A stretch of 64,000 nt of DNA from Pelomonas cellulosilytica. GTDB lineage: Bacteria; Pseudomonadota; Gammaproteobacteria; Burkholderiales; Burkholderiaceae_C. The stretch is taken from NCBI RefSeq assembly GCF_021353265.1, contig NZ_JAJTWU010000002.1:744001-808000 (forward strand), given 5' to 3'. Every line of letters begins with the position of its first letter. Within the stretch, counting starts at the first letter, position 1. Both the position numbers and the translations under genes were made by a program. Under the pieces are notes generated by a model. That model was not told the origin of the DNA. It saw only the letters and a program-made list of their open reading frames with translations, and did not search any database. Positions 26,301 through 34,714 of the stretch are shown here, piece after piece.

Positions 26301-28038
26301 GGCCACCGAGTACCGGTATGACGGGCTGAACCGCCTCGCCGAGGTTCGCACTGGCTCGGGTCTTTTGGTGGCCCGCTACGGCTACGACCCGCTGGACCGC
26401 CGCATCTGGAAGGAACAGTACCGCGATGCTAGCGGCAATGCGCTTGCGCCTGCGCAGCGCAGCTACTACCTCTATGCCGATGAAGGCCTGATCGCCGAGG
26501 CGCGCCAACCGATCACCCTCGCGGGCGAGACAGTCACCGCTTCCGCAGCGCCGCAGCTGGCAAGCCAGTACGGTCCGGAGCCTGATGCCGATTTCACGAC
26601 GGGTCATCTGTTCGTCAAGACGATAAACAGCAATGGTCAGCCCGTCGTCGCGTACTTCCACCATGACCACATCGGCACGCCGGTCCAGGCCACTGACCGC
26701 GCGGGCAACGTTGTCTGGGCGGCGCATTTCAACGTCTTCGGCCAGGCCCAGATTACGACGCCGGCGGCGACCACCGACAAGCCGACGGTCACGACGGTTT
26801 TGAGGTTGCCGGGTCAAATCGAAGATGCCGAGACGGGCCTGCACTACAACTACCGTCGCTATTACGACCCGGCGACCGGTCGCTATATCACGGCCGACCC
26901 AGTGGGGCTTGATGGTGGTACGAATCGGTATCGATATGCCGATGCTGATCCGGCCAATCTGACGGACCCGACTGGGGAGATCATTCCCGCGGCAGCCGCT
27001 TACGCGAGCTGCGTTGCAGAGTGCATGTTGGAGGACGCGGCAGTTAGTACCCTGGGTGGCGAGTGCAACGACGTTGGAGGAAGCGCCAAGAGTTGTGCGG
27101 CGTCTTGCCTGCTAGGCCCGCTGGGCCGGGCGATGAAGTGGGCGAGCAAATTTAAGAAGGTTGAGAAGGCTAAGCCTTTCAAGAAGATGGTCGAGGAAGT
27201 TGCTTGCCCATTTGTTCCTGGTCAGAACAGTTTTCCTGGCGACACGTTGGTCCATGTCAAGCCGGAACAGTCGTCCGAATGGAATGCTATTGCAGGCATG
27301 GCGCAGCTAAGACCGATTAACGAGCTAAGGGTCGGCGATGAGGTTTTGGCATTTTCGGAGTGGAAAAATAAGGGCATAGATTCGGCTCTGGATGAGCGAC
27401 TTGGCTATCAAAAGGTGGTTGACGTTTTTCGTTCATTTAAAGAGCAAAAAATAGTCAATATATTCCTGGCCAATGGTCAGTCCTTGGCGACAACGAGCGG
27501 TCATCCGCTTATGACTGACAAAGGCTGGAGGGACGCTGCCAGCTTGGAAGAAGGTACTCGTCTTTGGCACAAGCCTCTCAGCACCGCTGTCCCCGGGGAT
27601 GAGCCATCAGACGCCGGATTTGTGAAAATTGAGAAGATCAGTACCGAGTGGCGGAAAATTCCCGTATTCAATCTTGAAATAGCGAACGGTCACACATATT
27701 TCGTCGGGGAAAGTGGAGAGCTGGTTCACAATGGCAAAACGAATTGCGGCAAGGTTCAAAAAACCCCATCGGGGAAACGAAAAGAGGACTACACACCAAA
27801 AAACAAGAGGGATGCTAAGAAAAAGAATGCAGAAAAGAACGACGGCCAGATGAAGTGTGAGGACTGCGGCAGGGATTTGGAAAATATTGCGAGTAAGAAA
27901 GGCGAACCAACTCCTCCAAACCAAGCGCAGGTCCATCACGATCCTCCGATTCATGAAGGGGGGACTCGCGAGTCAAGCATTCCTAGAATTCTATGTCCTG
28001 GCTGTCATGGCAATCGCCACCGATTTCCGAAAGGTTGA
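23362..28038 (+). CDS. Secreted Rhs polymorphic toxin with Hint and HNH nuclease tip
   Basis: The 1558-aa product starts with a signal peptide (MASAKVKLLLGVAAILVGGA). Ig-like domains occupy ~140-440, YD repeats ~450-1100, and the RHS core end (YYDPATGRYITADPVGLDGG, DPTGE) lies near 1166-1195. A pretoxin Hint domain runs from NSFPGDTLVHV (~1290) through TSGHPLM to YFVGESGELVHNGKTN (~1452). It uses Ser where Cys usually starts the domain. The tip (~1465-1558) carries KCEDCG, QVHHDPPIHEGG and LCPGCHGNRH, a zinc-bound HNH nuclease. The DNA after ~27150 is clearly richer in A/T than the core, typical of a swapped toxin tip. The next gene is its likely immunity gene. No VgrG, PAAR or Tc partner is present. 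Confidence 0.92.
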   Translation: MKCFIEIKNMASAKVKLLLGVAAILVGGAAYAEQYPVKLQSGYTQVYAGQEVQFRVIQPQIPGNVLYEALTVMPGNCRYLGNFGFADNVPLTVGNVACRFEYPGTYQLRGYGGIVQDVVYPNSGIRREATWFSDSRSNEEITLTVLPQLRPTITLTLPESRVVIGRPARFTAHLTGLDPAVPLAGAIMISGSGTTGLAFASGTQTLFEVDAQGNVSGEFVPGTAGTFRFTAQLYRKSDSYASVYATPVDLIVDKGGSRVNLASSVPVAHGKQEVILSGKVEGTNPTGWVQVVSGTSTVGTGYLDASGNYAVRTTLAAGAYSLIAKYGGDSNHAPSESTPLPLAADNAGASNVALRTSLKDVAAGKPTVLVASVAGSRPGGFVSFFEGANLLGRAPVIDGVAMLSVSFAASGAHEVRAEYEGDANNVASSSGALPVSVADAPPANLGTNERKYSYDKVGNLISATDKRGNSLQAAYDAMNRPVAAVNAVGGLSRTRYNGQGLPVSQTDADGRGETAEFDNFLRLIRQVDGLGNRTEYGYEIADGSSSGLPGSLQEPTEIRYPTFTKRVRFDALEQPTSETLLNPNPLGTEGLVSGRTYDARGLVKTETDANGKTSKFEYDELGRLTVREDSLGNKTQASYDARGNLLTITDPNGNVTRFEYDRNDRVVKEILPLGQTTSFTYDAAGNVESRTDASGRKLAHVYDALDRVKESRLYDAGGQLQRTTQLSWDTEDNLIGWTDTDATRPAGQQTSSGVLTYDEAHRKRSENVTVPDPAGGTYTLRYGYEYTLEGLKRRLTWPDGTAIDYDYSVHGELQSVAIPGEGSINVTDFKWLAPSKLILPGGGAKEKSYDGLLNLQTLKVKNPGQQTVLDVANSYGKLQELKTSQRTDTVGTASSNRDSSFTYDDEGRLKEAQTSGSFGNEVEVFTLDAAGNRIAHSRVSGAWSYDANNRLKTRGTGANATTYDYDDAGNLTRRMEAGGKATEYRYDGLNRLAEVRTGSGLLVARYGYDPLDRRIWKEQYRDASGNALAPAQRSYYLYADEGLIAEARQPITLAGETVTASAAPQLASQYGPEPDADFTTGHLFVKTINSNGQPVVAYFHHDHIGTPVQATDRAGNVVWAAHFNVFGQAQITTPAATTDKPTVTTVLRLPGQIEDAETGLHYNYRRYYDPATGRYITADPVGLDGGTNRYRYADADPANLTDPTGEIIPAAAAYASCVAECMLEDAAVSTLGGECNDVGGSAKSCAASCLLGPLGRAMKWASKFKKVEKAKPFKKMVEEVACPFVPGQNSFPGDTLVHVKPEQSSEWNAIAGMAQLRPINELRVGDEVLAFSEWKNKGIDSALDERLGYQKVVDVFRSFKEQKIVNIFLANGQSLATTSGHPLMTDKGWRDAASLEEGTRLWHKPLSTAVPGDEPSDAGFVKIEKISTEWRKIPVFNLEIANGHTYFVGESGELVHNGKTNCGKVQKTPSGKRKEDYTPKNKRDAKKKNAEKNDGQMKCEDCGRDLENIASKKGEPTPPNQAQVHHDPPIHEGGTRESSIPRILCPGCHGNRHRFPKG

Positions 28039-28047
28039 GAAAAAGCA

Positions 28048-28509
28048 ATGAATTCAAAGTCGAAAACTGTGAATGTCAGTAACTTACAATTCCAGCTGGA
28101 CGTTGAAGATGATTGGCCGCCAGTAGGTATTGAATCGCTACCATTCCGCATTGACGTTGATGGATACAAGCTTCTTAAGCCTCCGCTGTTCGTTAAAGGC
28201 CTATCAGTTGGAGATGTCATAAGGCCGACCCTTGATGGCGGCGGAACAGTAAGTAGTTGGTCGCATCAGACTCGCTCAGGCCGAACAACGTTGTGGTTGC
28301 TGCGTCTCGATGAGCCAAATAACCTGGAGCAAGTATTGGAAAAGCTGCTTGAGTTGGGGTGCAATGTTGTCAAGCTTCCTCAATACGGCTGTTATTCAAT
28401 CGACGTGCCCGCTGAAGTGAAGATCGGCGACATTGATGCGGTATTGGATGAATTGAATCCCGAGTTCGTTGCGTGCGCCTTTCCGTCAATGCGACATGCA
28501 GAGGATTAA
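28048..28509 (+). CDS. DUF4265-like immunity protein
   Basis: The 153-aa soluble protein sits nine bases after the HNH toxin and shares its lower GC content. The pattern WPPVGIESLPFRIDVDGYKL, then PPLFVKGLSVGDVIRPT, SGRTTLWLLRLD and GCYSIDVPAEV fits the DUF4265 family, which often occurs beside polymorphic toxins. The inferred role is to bind and neutralise the HNH nuclease in the producing cell. Position and composition support the immunity role more strongly than the family call does. Confidence 0.8.
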   Translation: MNSKSKTVNVSNLQFQLDVEDDWPPVGIESLPFRIDVDGYKLLKPPLFVKGLSVGDVIRPTLDGGGTVSSWSHQTRSGRTTLWLLRLDEPNNLEQVLEKLLELGCNVVKLPQYGCYSIDVPAEVKIGDIDAVLDELNPEFVACAFPSMRHAED

Positions 28510-28719
28510 GAAGCCCGGCAGGTTGGGGTTACGGGTCAGGGGCATTTTGAACTCCACCGCTCAGCTTGGCTTGTATGCCCATCCTCTTTGGCCAGAAATT
28601 CTTGTCTAAACTAATCGGCTAGCCACTTTTTGGCGTCTTGGAAATTTTTGGATTTGAGATGCAGATCTGGCGCCCTTGAATAAAAACAACTCCGTCGAAA
28701 CCCCTCTAGCTGTCGTTGC

Positions 28720-29298
28720 ATGCCTACTGTCTGCCCAAAATGCAATCATGTCCGTCCGCCGGACACGACCGTCCCGGCATGGCAGTGCCCGTCCTGCGGC
28801 GTTGCGTATGCAAAAGCGGGTTCGCCTGCGGCATCGGCCGCAGTGCCCCAGCGCAGCACGGTTCATGCCGCCGCGACGAGTCCAGGGCGGGCAAGCCGCT
28901 GGAAGATGATCACGACCGTCATGGCGATCTTGTTGGGGCTGTGGTGGGGCCATCAGGCTCGCCTGGACATGCGCAAGGGCGGCGAGATCGGGCAGACGAG
29001 CGTCAGCGACCTCGACGACACCGGCATCCGGCAACTCGCGTCCACCGTGCGGGCCGAGCAGATCGTCATGTACTCGACGAGCGAATGCGGCAATTGTGCC
29101 CAGGCCAAGGCATGGCTTGCCAGCTACGGCTTCGCCTTCACCGAATGCAATATGAGCGTGGACAGCCGCTGCGTTGGCGAGTTCCAGGCTTTGCGTGCGA
29201 GCGGCACGCCGTATCTCGTCGTACGCGGTCCGCGCGGTGAGCACCACATGAAAGACGGGTTCGACAGCGACGAGTTCCTGGCCGCGCTTCAGGGATGA
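28720..29298 (+). CDS. Membrane-anchored glutaredoxin/thioredoxin-fold protein with zinc ribbon
   Basis: The 192-aa protein begins with a zinc ribbon (CPKCNHV...WQCPSCGVAYAKAG), then a linker, one transmembrane helix (~62-80, MITTVMAILLGLWWG) and a glutaredoxin-like domain with CxxC in MYSTSECGNCAQAKAWL and the cis-Pro in SGTPYLVVRG. It may act in disulfide handling. Its position between the toxin module and the second giant protein makes help with folding of the exported Cys-containing proteins possible. The orientation of the Grx domain, cytoplasmic or periplasmic, cannot be decided from sequence. Confidence 0.8.
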   Translation: MPTVCPKCNHVRPPDTTVPAWQCPSCGVAYAKAGSPAASAAVPQRSTVHAAATSPGRASRWKMITTVMAILLGLWWGHQARLDMRKGGEIGQTSVSDLDDTGIRQLASTVRAEQIVMYSTSECGNCAQAKAWLASYGFAFTECNMSVDSRCVGEFQALRASGTPYLVVRGPRGEHHMKDGFDSDEFLAALQG

Positions 29299-29382
29299 CG
29301 TGAGAGCGAGCTGGCGCGAGCCGGCCGACGAGAACGAACGAACAAGCATTAAAGCCGGCTGAGGTCGGGAGGAACGAGCAAG

Positions 29383-32300
29383 ATGATGACCAAGGCCAAA
29401 GCCGCTTGGCGGACAGGAATCGCACAGGTTGTCGCCCTGTGCGCTGCGGGGCGTCGTTCAGTTGCCCTGTTGACCGCGGCTGGCGCCATGGTGCTGAGCC
29501 CGGCTGCCTTTGCGCAGGAAACGATCTGTGCCAAGGTCAAAATCGAAATCAAGCAGGAGCTGGCTTTCGAGCGCCAGGGGTTTGAGGCCGAGATGAAGAT
29601 CAGCAACTCGACCGACACGAGCTTGCTGGAGAACATCAGCGTTGACGTCAAGGTGGCTGACGAACTGGGTACGCCCGTGTCGATCTCGACCGACCCGAAT
29701 GATCTCAGCGCAAAGTTTTTCATCCGTCTGGCGAAGAAGGAAAACATCGCGGCCGTCGATGGCACCGGTACTGTCGCTCCCCGGTCGACGGCGCGAATCG
29801 AATGGCTGCTGATCCCGTCTCCCGGCGCGGCCGGCAGTTCGCCGCTGGGCAAGAAGTACCTGGTCGGCGCGACGCTGCGCTACCGCTACAACGGCGAGGA
29901 CACGGAGCTGAACGTGTCGCCCGGCGTCATCACGGTGAAGCCGGTGCCGCTGCTGAGGCTTGATTATTTCCTGCCTGCCGAGGTCGAGGCCGACGACCCA
30001 CTGACGCCGGAGATCGAGCCCGTGGTGCCGTTCACGCTCGGCGTGCGCGTGCGCAACAACGGCCTGGCCACGGCGAGCAATCTGAAGATCGACTCGGCCC
30101 AGCCCAAGATCGTCGAGAACAAGCAAGGCCTGCTGATCGGCTTCAAGCTGACCGGGAGCTACATCAACGACATGCCGGCGCAGAACACACTGATCGCCAA
30201 CTTCGGCGACATCCCGGGCAACAGCGCCAAGATGGCCCGCTGGATCATGGAGACGACGCTGTCGGGCAAGTTCACAGAGTTCACGGCGAGCTTCAGTCAT
30301 GCCGACGAGTTGGGCGGGGCCTTGACCTCGCTGGTCCAGGCAACCAATGCCCATGTGCTGGTGCGCGACGTGAAGGTCGACCTGCCGGGCCGCGACGCGG
30401 TGCGCGACTTTTTCGCCCGCGATGGAGACATTCTGCGCATCTACGAATCGGACGGCCCGGACACCGAGGTCACCGACCAGAGCGCCCTCGCGACGCTGGC
30501 GCCCTCAGGTGCGGGTAACGGCTTCACACTGAATTTTCCGGTCACAGCGGGCTTCGTCTACGTGAAGCTCAAGGACCCCTTCGACGGCCAGAAGCCGATT
30601 GGCACCGTGCAGCGCTCTGACGCCAAGGTGCTGCCGCCCGAGAACGCCTGGCTGAGCCGGACGCGCAACCCGTCGACCAAGCTGTGGGAATACTGGGTCA
30701 ACTTCTTCGACGTCAACTCGACAGGCAGCTACACCACCGGCTTCAAGGCGCCCGACGTCCAACCGCTGCCGCCGGTGTTGCAGTACATCCCGGACCGCAC
30801 AGTCAAGGAGGGGCAGCAGGTCTCGTTCCTTGTCGAAGCCAGCAGCCCGAACGGTCGTGCCGTGCAACTGACGGCCGCGCCGATGCCGGCCGGAGCGCGC
30901 CTGCTGGCCCAGGCCGCGATGCCACAGCAGCCCAACGTCGGTCGCGCCGTGTTCGACTGGACGCCGCCTACCGGCAGCAAGGGCGCCTACACGATCACCT
31001 ACACCGCCACCGATGGGCTGCTGCAAGCCACCCGCGATGCGAAGATCACCGTGCAGCAAGCGGGCCAGACGCAGTTGCCGGGCACGCCGCGCATCGTGTC
31101 GCCGCTGTCGGGTGCGCGGCTCACGCAGCCGATCGTGCGCATGGCTTCGGCCGACCTGCAGACCGTCGCCCTCAGCGCAGCCTCCTCTGGTCTCACCAGC
31201 GACACGGCCGCCACGCTGCAGTTCGAGCTCTACGCCGACGGTGGCATGACGCAGCAACTCGCGACGAGTTCGGTGGCCATCACCAATGGCCAGGGCACCT
31301 GGCTGGTGGATGTTTCGACACTGCTCCCGAACACCCCGTATTGGTGGCGCGTGCGAAGTGGCGACGGCCTGCTGTTCAGCCCCTGGGTAGATGCATGGTT
31401 TGTCGCCAACACCGGCACCAACCCACCCGGCGCCTTCAATGCCACGTTGCCATCGCACGGCAAGGAAGTTGGAACTACCACGCCCACCTTGAGCTGGAAC
31501 CATGCAGTCGACCCCGACCAGGAGGCGCTGACCTACACCGTCGAACTCTGCCGAGACCGCGTCGACAACGAAACGATCCCCACCAGCAATGGAATGTGCA
31601 ACGGTGGCGCCAACCAGATCCTGGTGGTGACATCCCCGGCGCTGCAGCCCGGTTCCATGGGCATGACCAGCTGGGTCGTCCAACCGCCGCTGGTGGACGG
31701 CAAGAAGTACGACTGGCGCGTCATGGCATCGGACGTCAGCGGTGCGCGCACGTCCACCGCGCTGCGCAGCTTCACGGTCAACACCGCCAACACGGCGCCT
31801 TCCACGCCGGCCACCGTCTCGCCGCCCGCAGACGCCGTGATCGATGGCACGTCGGCCACGCTCTCAGCACAGCCCGCGGTAGATGCGCATGGTGACGCGC
31901 CGACCTATCTGTTCGAGATCGACACCGCGCAAACGTTCGACTCGCCGAACCGCCGCGCGTCGCCAGCGGTGGCAGCGAGCGGCGGCAACCTGTCATGGAT
32001 AGCGATTCACCTGGTGAAGGGGCAGCGTTACTGGTGGCGCGTGAAGGCGCAGGACGGCCGTGCAGAGTCGGGCTGGGCGGTGTCCACCTTCGTCGTGGCA
32101 GCCGACGCGGTTGCGCCGGCTGCGCCGGTGGTGCGCTATCCAGGGCAGGATGCCTGGGTGAGGTCGAGCCAGCCGTCGCTCGCTGTGAGCACGGCCAAGC
32201 CGCCCGAAGGCCGAACACTGCGCTATCAGTTCGAGGTTTACTACGACGCCGGCCTCGCGCAAAAGCTGATAGACGGCAGCACGGATGTGCCCTTCTGGGT

Positions 32301-33459
32301 AGTGCCCAAGGCATTGGATGACCTGTCCACCTACTGGTGGCGGGCCCGGGTACTGGACGATCGGCAGGTCGCAAGCGACTGGAGCGTCGTGCAGCGCATC
32401 AACGTGCGGCTGGATTCGGAGCAGGGGCAGAGCGTGGCGCTGACGACGCCCGAGTGGATCGTCGCGCCTCGCTCCGTGGCGAACGGGACGAAGCGGGTGG
32501 TGCAACTGCGCTGGGAAGTGATGAACCCCGGTAGCGATCCGACGGTCGCCCTGTACTACAAGCCGGTGTCGCTGCCTTTGCCAGCCGGCTTCGACCCACG
32601 TGCCACCTTCAACGGATCTCTCATCGTGGAAGGTCTCAAGCCCGCTACCGGTCGATCGGGCGGCACGTACGAATGGGATGTCTCCAGCTTCCCCCCAGGC
32701 CCCTATGTTGTCTATGCGGTCGTTTACGGCAATGCCGGGCAAGGGCAGAGCTTTGCGCCGGGGGCGGTGGTTGTGCCAATGGCTACGCTGAGTGGCACCT
32801 TCCAGTTAGTCAAATCGTCTACCACCTACGAGTCCGGCACCGCCACGTGGGCCTTGTTACGGACCGGCGCCACCTTGAAGGCACCATGGAATCTGCTGCC
32901 GGCAGACCAGGGGGGCGACTTCGTCTTACCGCCGCTCAGCGTCCCCGCGGGTTCATCTAGCGGGAGCAACCAGTTCACCGTATATGCCCCGCGTCAGTGC
33001 TTCGCCGACTCGCCGTGGTCTGGTGCGGCCTACGTGATCAATTCGCTGGATCCCAATGGGCACGGTCGCTCAAGCTCCGTTTCCCCGCACATCACCTACC
33101 TCACATCGTCCAACACGAACTTCGACGACGTGCGGCTCTGCCGGATCCGGGTTCTCAGGGAGACGCCGGTCAGCGACACCGATTCCAACTACCTGCTGAC
33201 CGCTGACCTGGCCAATGCCGGTGCCGCCTTCGCCAGCGCGACGGCGGTGCCCGTGGTGGGCAGTCCGACCGCGACGTCCACCTGTCCTAATGTCACCGCA
33301 GTGCAAGGGGAACTCCGCTTCGGCGCTGTGGGAACGAAAGAGGTGGCACATCCCGAAGGTACTGTGGCCATCCGCGCGCCACGGTCCACCTCGTCGACGC
33401 AGTGGACCAGGCTCGTGCAGGTCTGTGGTCCCCTCTGGAATGTCACAGTCACGCGTTGA
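29383..33459 (+). CDS. Large secreted Ig/Fn3-like repeat protein
   Basis: The 1358-aa product has a long signal region (cleavage likely after SPAAFAQ, residue ~45). CARDB/DUF11-like beta domains follow (ELAFERQGFEAEMKISNST, VVPFTLGVRVRNNGLATAS), then a putative-Ig unit at ~465-560 (VLQYIPDRTVKEGQQVSFLV, AYTITYTATDG) and repeated Fn3-like blocks with WWRV/WWRA signatures (YWWRVRSGDG, YWWRVKAQDG, YWWRARVLDD) at ~640-1010. The C-terminal part, from ~1010 to the end, has no known domain. GGGAGGA precedes the start. It lies just before the secretion operon and may be its substrate or a surface scaffold. Function not known. Confidence 0.82.
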   Translation: MMTKAKAAWRTGIAQVVALCAAGRRSVALLTAAGAMVLSPAAFAQETICAKVKIEIKQELAFERQGFEAEMKISNSTDTSLLENISVDVKVADELGTPVSISTDPNDLSAKFFIRLAKKENIAAVDGTGTVAPRSTARIEWLLIPSPGAAGSSPLGKKYLVGATLRYRYNGEDTELNVSPGVITVKPVPLLRLDYFLPAEVEADDPLTPEIEPVVPFTLGVRVRNNGLATASNLKIDSAQPKIVENKQGLLIGFKLTGSYINDMPAQNTLIANFGDIPGNSAKMARWIMETTLSGKFTEFTASFSHADELGGALTSLVQATNAHVLVRDVKVDLPGRDAVRDFFARDGDILRIYESDGPDTEVTDQSALATLAPSGAGNGFTLNFPVTAGFVYVKLKDPFDGQKPIGTVQRSDAKVLPPENAWLSRTRNPSTKLWEYWVNFFDVNSTGSYTTGFKAPDVQPLPPVLQYIPDRTVKEGQQVSFLVEASSPNGRAVQLTAAPMPAGARLLAQAAMPQQPNVGRAVFDWTPPTGSKGAYTITYTATDGLLQATRDAKITVQQAGQTQLPGTPRIVSPLSGARLTQPIVRMASADLQTVALSAASSGLTSDTAATLQFELYADGGMTQQLATSSVAITNGQGTWLVDVSTLLPNTPYWWRVRSGDGLLFSPWVDAWFVANTGTNPPGAFNATLPSHGKEVGTTTPTLSWNHAVDPDQEALTYTVELCRDRVDNETIPTSNGMCNGGANQILVVTSPALQPGSMGMTSWVVQPPLVDGKKYDWRVMASDVSGARTSTALRSFTVNTANTAPSTPATVSPPADAVIDGTSATLSAQPAVDAHGDAPTYLFEIDTAQTFDSPNRRASPAVAASGGNLSWIAIHLVKGQRYWWRVKAQDGRAESGWAVSTFVVAADAVAPAAPVVRYPGQDAWVRSSQPSLAVSTAKPPEGRTLRYQFEVYYDAGLAQKLIDGSTDVPFWVVPKALDDLSTYWWRARVLDDRQVASDWSVVQRINVRLDSEQGQSVALTTPEWIVAPRSVANGTKRVVQLRWEVMNPGSDPTVALYYKPVSLPLPAGFDPRATFNGSLIVEGLKPATGRSGGTYEWDVSSFPPGPYVVYAVVYGNAGQGQSFAPGAVVVPMATLSGTFQLVKSSTTYESGTATWALLRTGATLKAPWNLLPADQGGDFVLPPLSVPAGSSSGSNQFTVYAPRQCFADSPWSGAAYVINSLDPNGHGRSSSVSPHITYLTSSNTNFDDVRLCRIRVLRETPVSDTDSNYLLTADLANAGAAFASATAVPVVGSPTATSTCPNVTAVQGELRFGAVGTKEVAHPEGTVAIRAPRSTSSTQWTRLVQVCGPLWNVTVTR

Positions 33460-33475
33460 CGGACACGGGTGACCT

Positions 33476-34714
33476 ATGGACGAGGTGAAGAGCGGCGCCC
33501 TGGGCGACGCTTCGGTTAGTTCGAATACGAGGTTGCGTGTGCGCGGCCCGGACGGCCTGGAGCAACTGCTGCACATGCCGGGGCTGGATGCCGTGCAGGC
33601 CGTGCGCCGCGCCCGCACCCGGGGGCTGCAGGTTTTGTCGGTGGAAACCGCGCCCGACTCCTCCGTGCAGGCGGGCATTGCTTCCGGCAAGCCTTTCCCT
33701 CTGCTGCTGTTCACGCAGGAATTGCTGGCCTTGCTGGAAGCCGGACTCAACCTCGCGGAGGCGCTGTCAACATTGCTAGCCAAGGAACGGCAACCACTGG
33801 CCCGCCAAGTTCTCGATAGCGTGCTGAGCGCACTGCAGCAAGGCCGCAACCTGTCGGATGCGCTCGGTGGGATGCCCGAGCATTTCCCGCCCGTTTATGT
33901 CGCCACGGTGCGTGCGTCTGAACGCACGGGCGACCTGCCCCGGGCGCTGTCGCGCTACGTGGCCTACCAGCAGCATTTCGATGCGTTGAGAAAGAAGCTC
34001 GTCTCCGCGCTCATCTACCCCACGATGCTGCTGGTGGTCGGCGGCTTTGTGACCTTGTTCCTGCTGGGCTATGTCGTGCCGCGCTTTTCGGTGGTGTACG
34101 AGGCGTCCGGCAAGGAGATTCCGTGGCTGTCGTCGGTGATGCTGGCGTTTGGCAAGGTGCTGTACCACCACTGGCAGGCTGGCCTGGCATTGCTTGTGGC
34201 GCTGGTGGTTGCCACCGTGTGGGCGGTGCGCCGCCCTGGCAGCCGCGCCTGGCTCTTGGACCGGGCGCTCGGCCTGCCGGGCATTGCGCCCAAGGTGGAG
34301 GAGTTCCGGCTGGCGCGCTTTTACCGGGCGGTCGGGCTGCTGCTGGCAGCCGGCATCGCATTGCCGCGGGCGATGGGCATGGTGTCGGGGCTGTTGAGCC
34401 CCGCTCAGCAGCCGCGGCTGGCCAGCTGCCGGCAGGCCGTCGAGCGAGGCCAGTCGTTCGCATCCGCACTTGTGGCCGCCGAGCTGGCCAGCCCAGTCGC
34501 GCTGTCACTGGTCAAGGTGGGTGAGCGGTCCGGCCAGATGGCGGAGATGCTAGAGCGGGCTGCGCGCTTTGCCGACGACGAGTTCGCCCGCTGGGTGGAC
34601 TGGACCTCGCGGTTGCTGGAGCCGCTGCTGATGACGCTGATCGGGGTCGTCGTCGGTACCGTGGTGGTGTTGATGTACATGCCCATCTTCGACCTCGCGA
34701 GCAGCCTGCAATGA
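33476..34714 (+). CDS. Type II secretion/type IV pilus inner-membrane protein GspF-like
   Basis: The 412-aa product has the tandem GspF/PilC layout: two cytoplasmic helical bundles (LLLFTQELLALLEAGLNLAE and RLARFYRAVGLLLAAGIALP) and three membrane helices at ~180-205 (YPTMLLVVGGFVTLFLLGYV), ~230-250 and the C-terminus (LLMTLIGVVVGTVVVLMYM). It forms the inner-membrane platform on which the E ATPase drives pseudopilus assembly. It is the first gene of an operon with overlapping reading frames; its stop overlaps the ATG of the E gene. Confidence 0.92.
   Translation: MDEVKSGALGDASVSSNTRLRVRGPDGLEQLLHMPGLDAVQAVRRARTRGLQVLSVETAPDSSVQAGIASGKPFPLLLFTQELLALLEAGLNLAEALSTLLAKERQPLARQVLDSVLSALQQGRNLSDALGGMPEHFPPVYVATVRASERTGDLPRALSRYVAYQQHFDALRKKLVSALIYPTMLLVVGGFVTLFLLGYVVPRFSVVYEASGKEIPWLSSVMLAFGKVLYHHWQAGLALLVALVVATVWAVRRPGSRAWLLDRALGLPGIAPKVEEFRLARFYRAVGLLLAAGIALPRAMGMVSGLLSPAQQPRLASCRQAVERGQSFASALVAAELASPVALSLVKVGERSGQMAEMLERAARFADDEFARWVDWTSRLLEPLLMTLIGVVVGTVVVLMYMPIFDLASSLQ

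Noticed and set aside
25654-26844. 396-codon minus-strand open frame opposite the Rhs repeats
   Set aside because: Shadow of the YD-repeat coding region; composition is dominated by antisense of repeated codons.
21509-28038. Insecticidal Tc complex (TcB/TcC)
   Set aside because: Both proteins carry signal peptides, no SpvB/TcA genes are nearby, and the tip is a Hint-HNH module; the split layout is only superficially similar.
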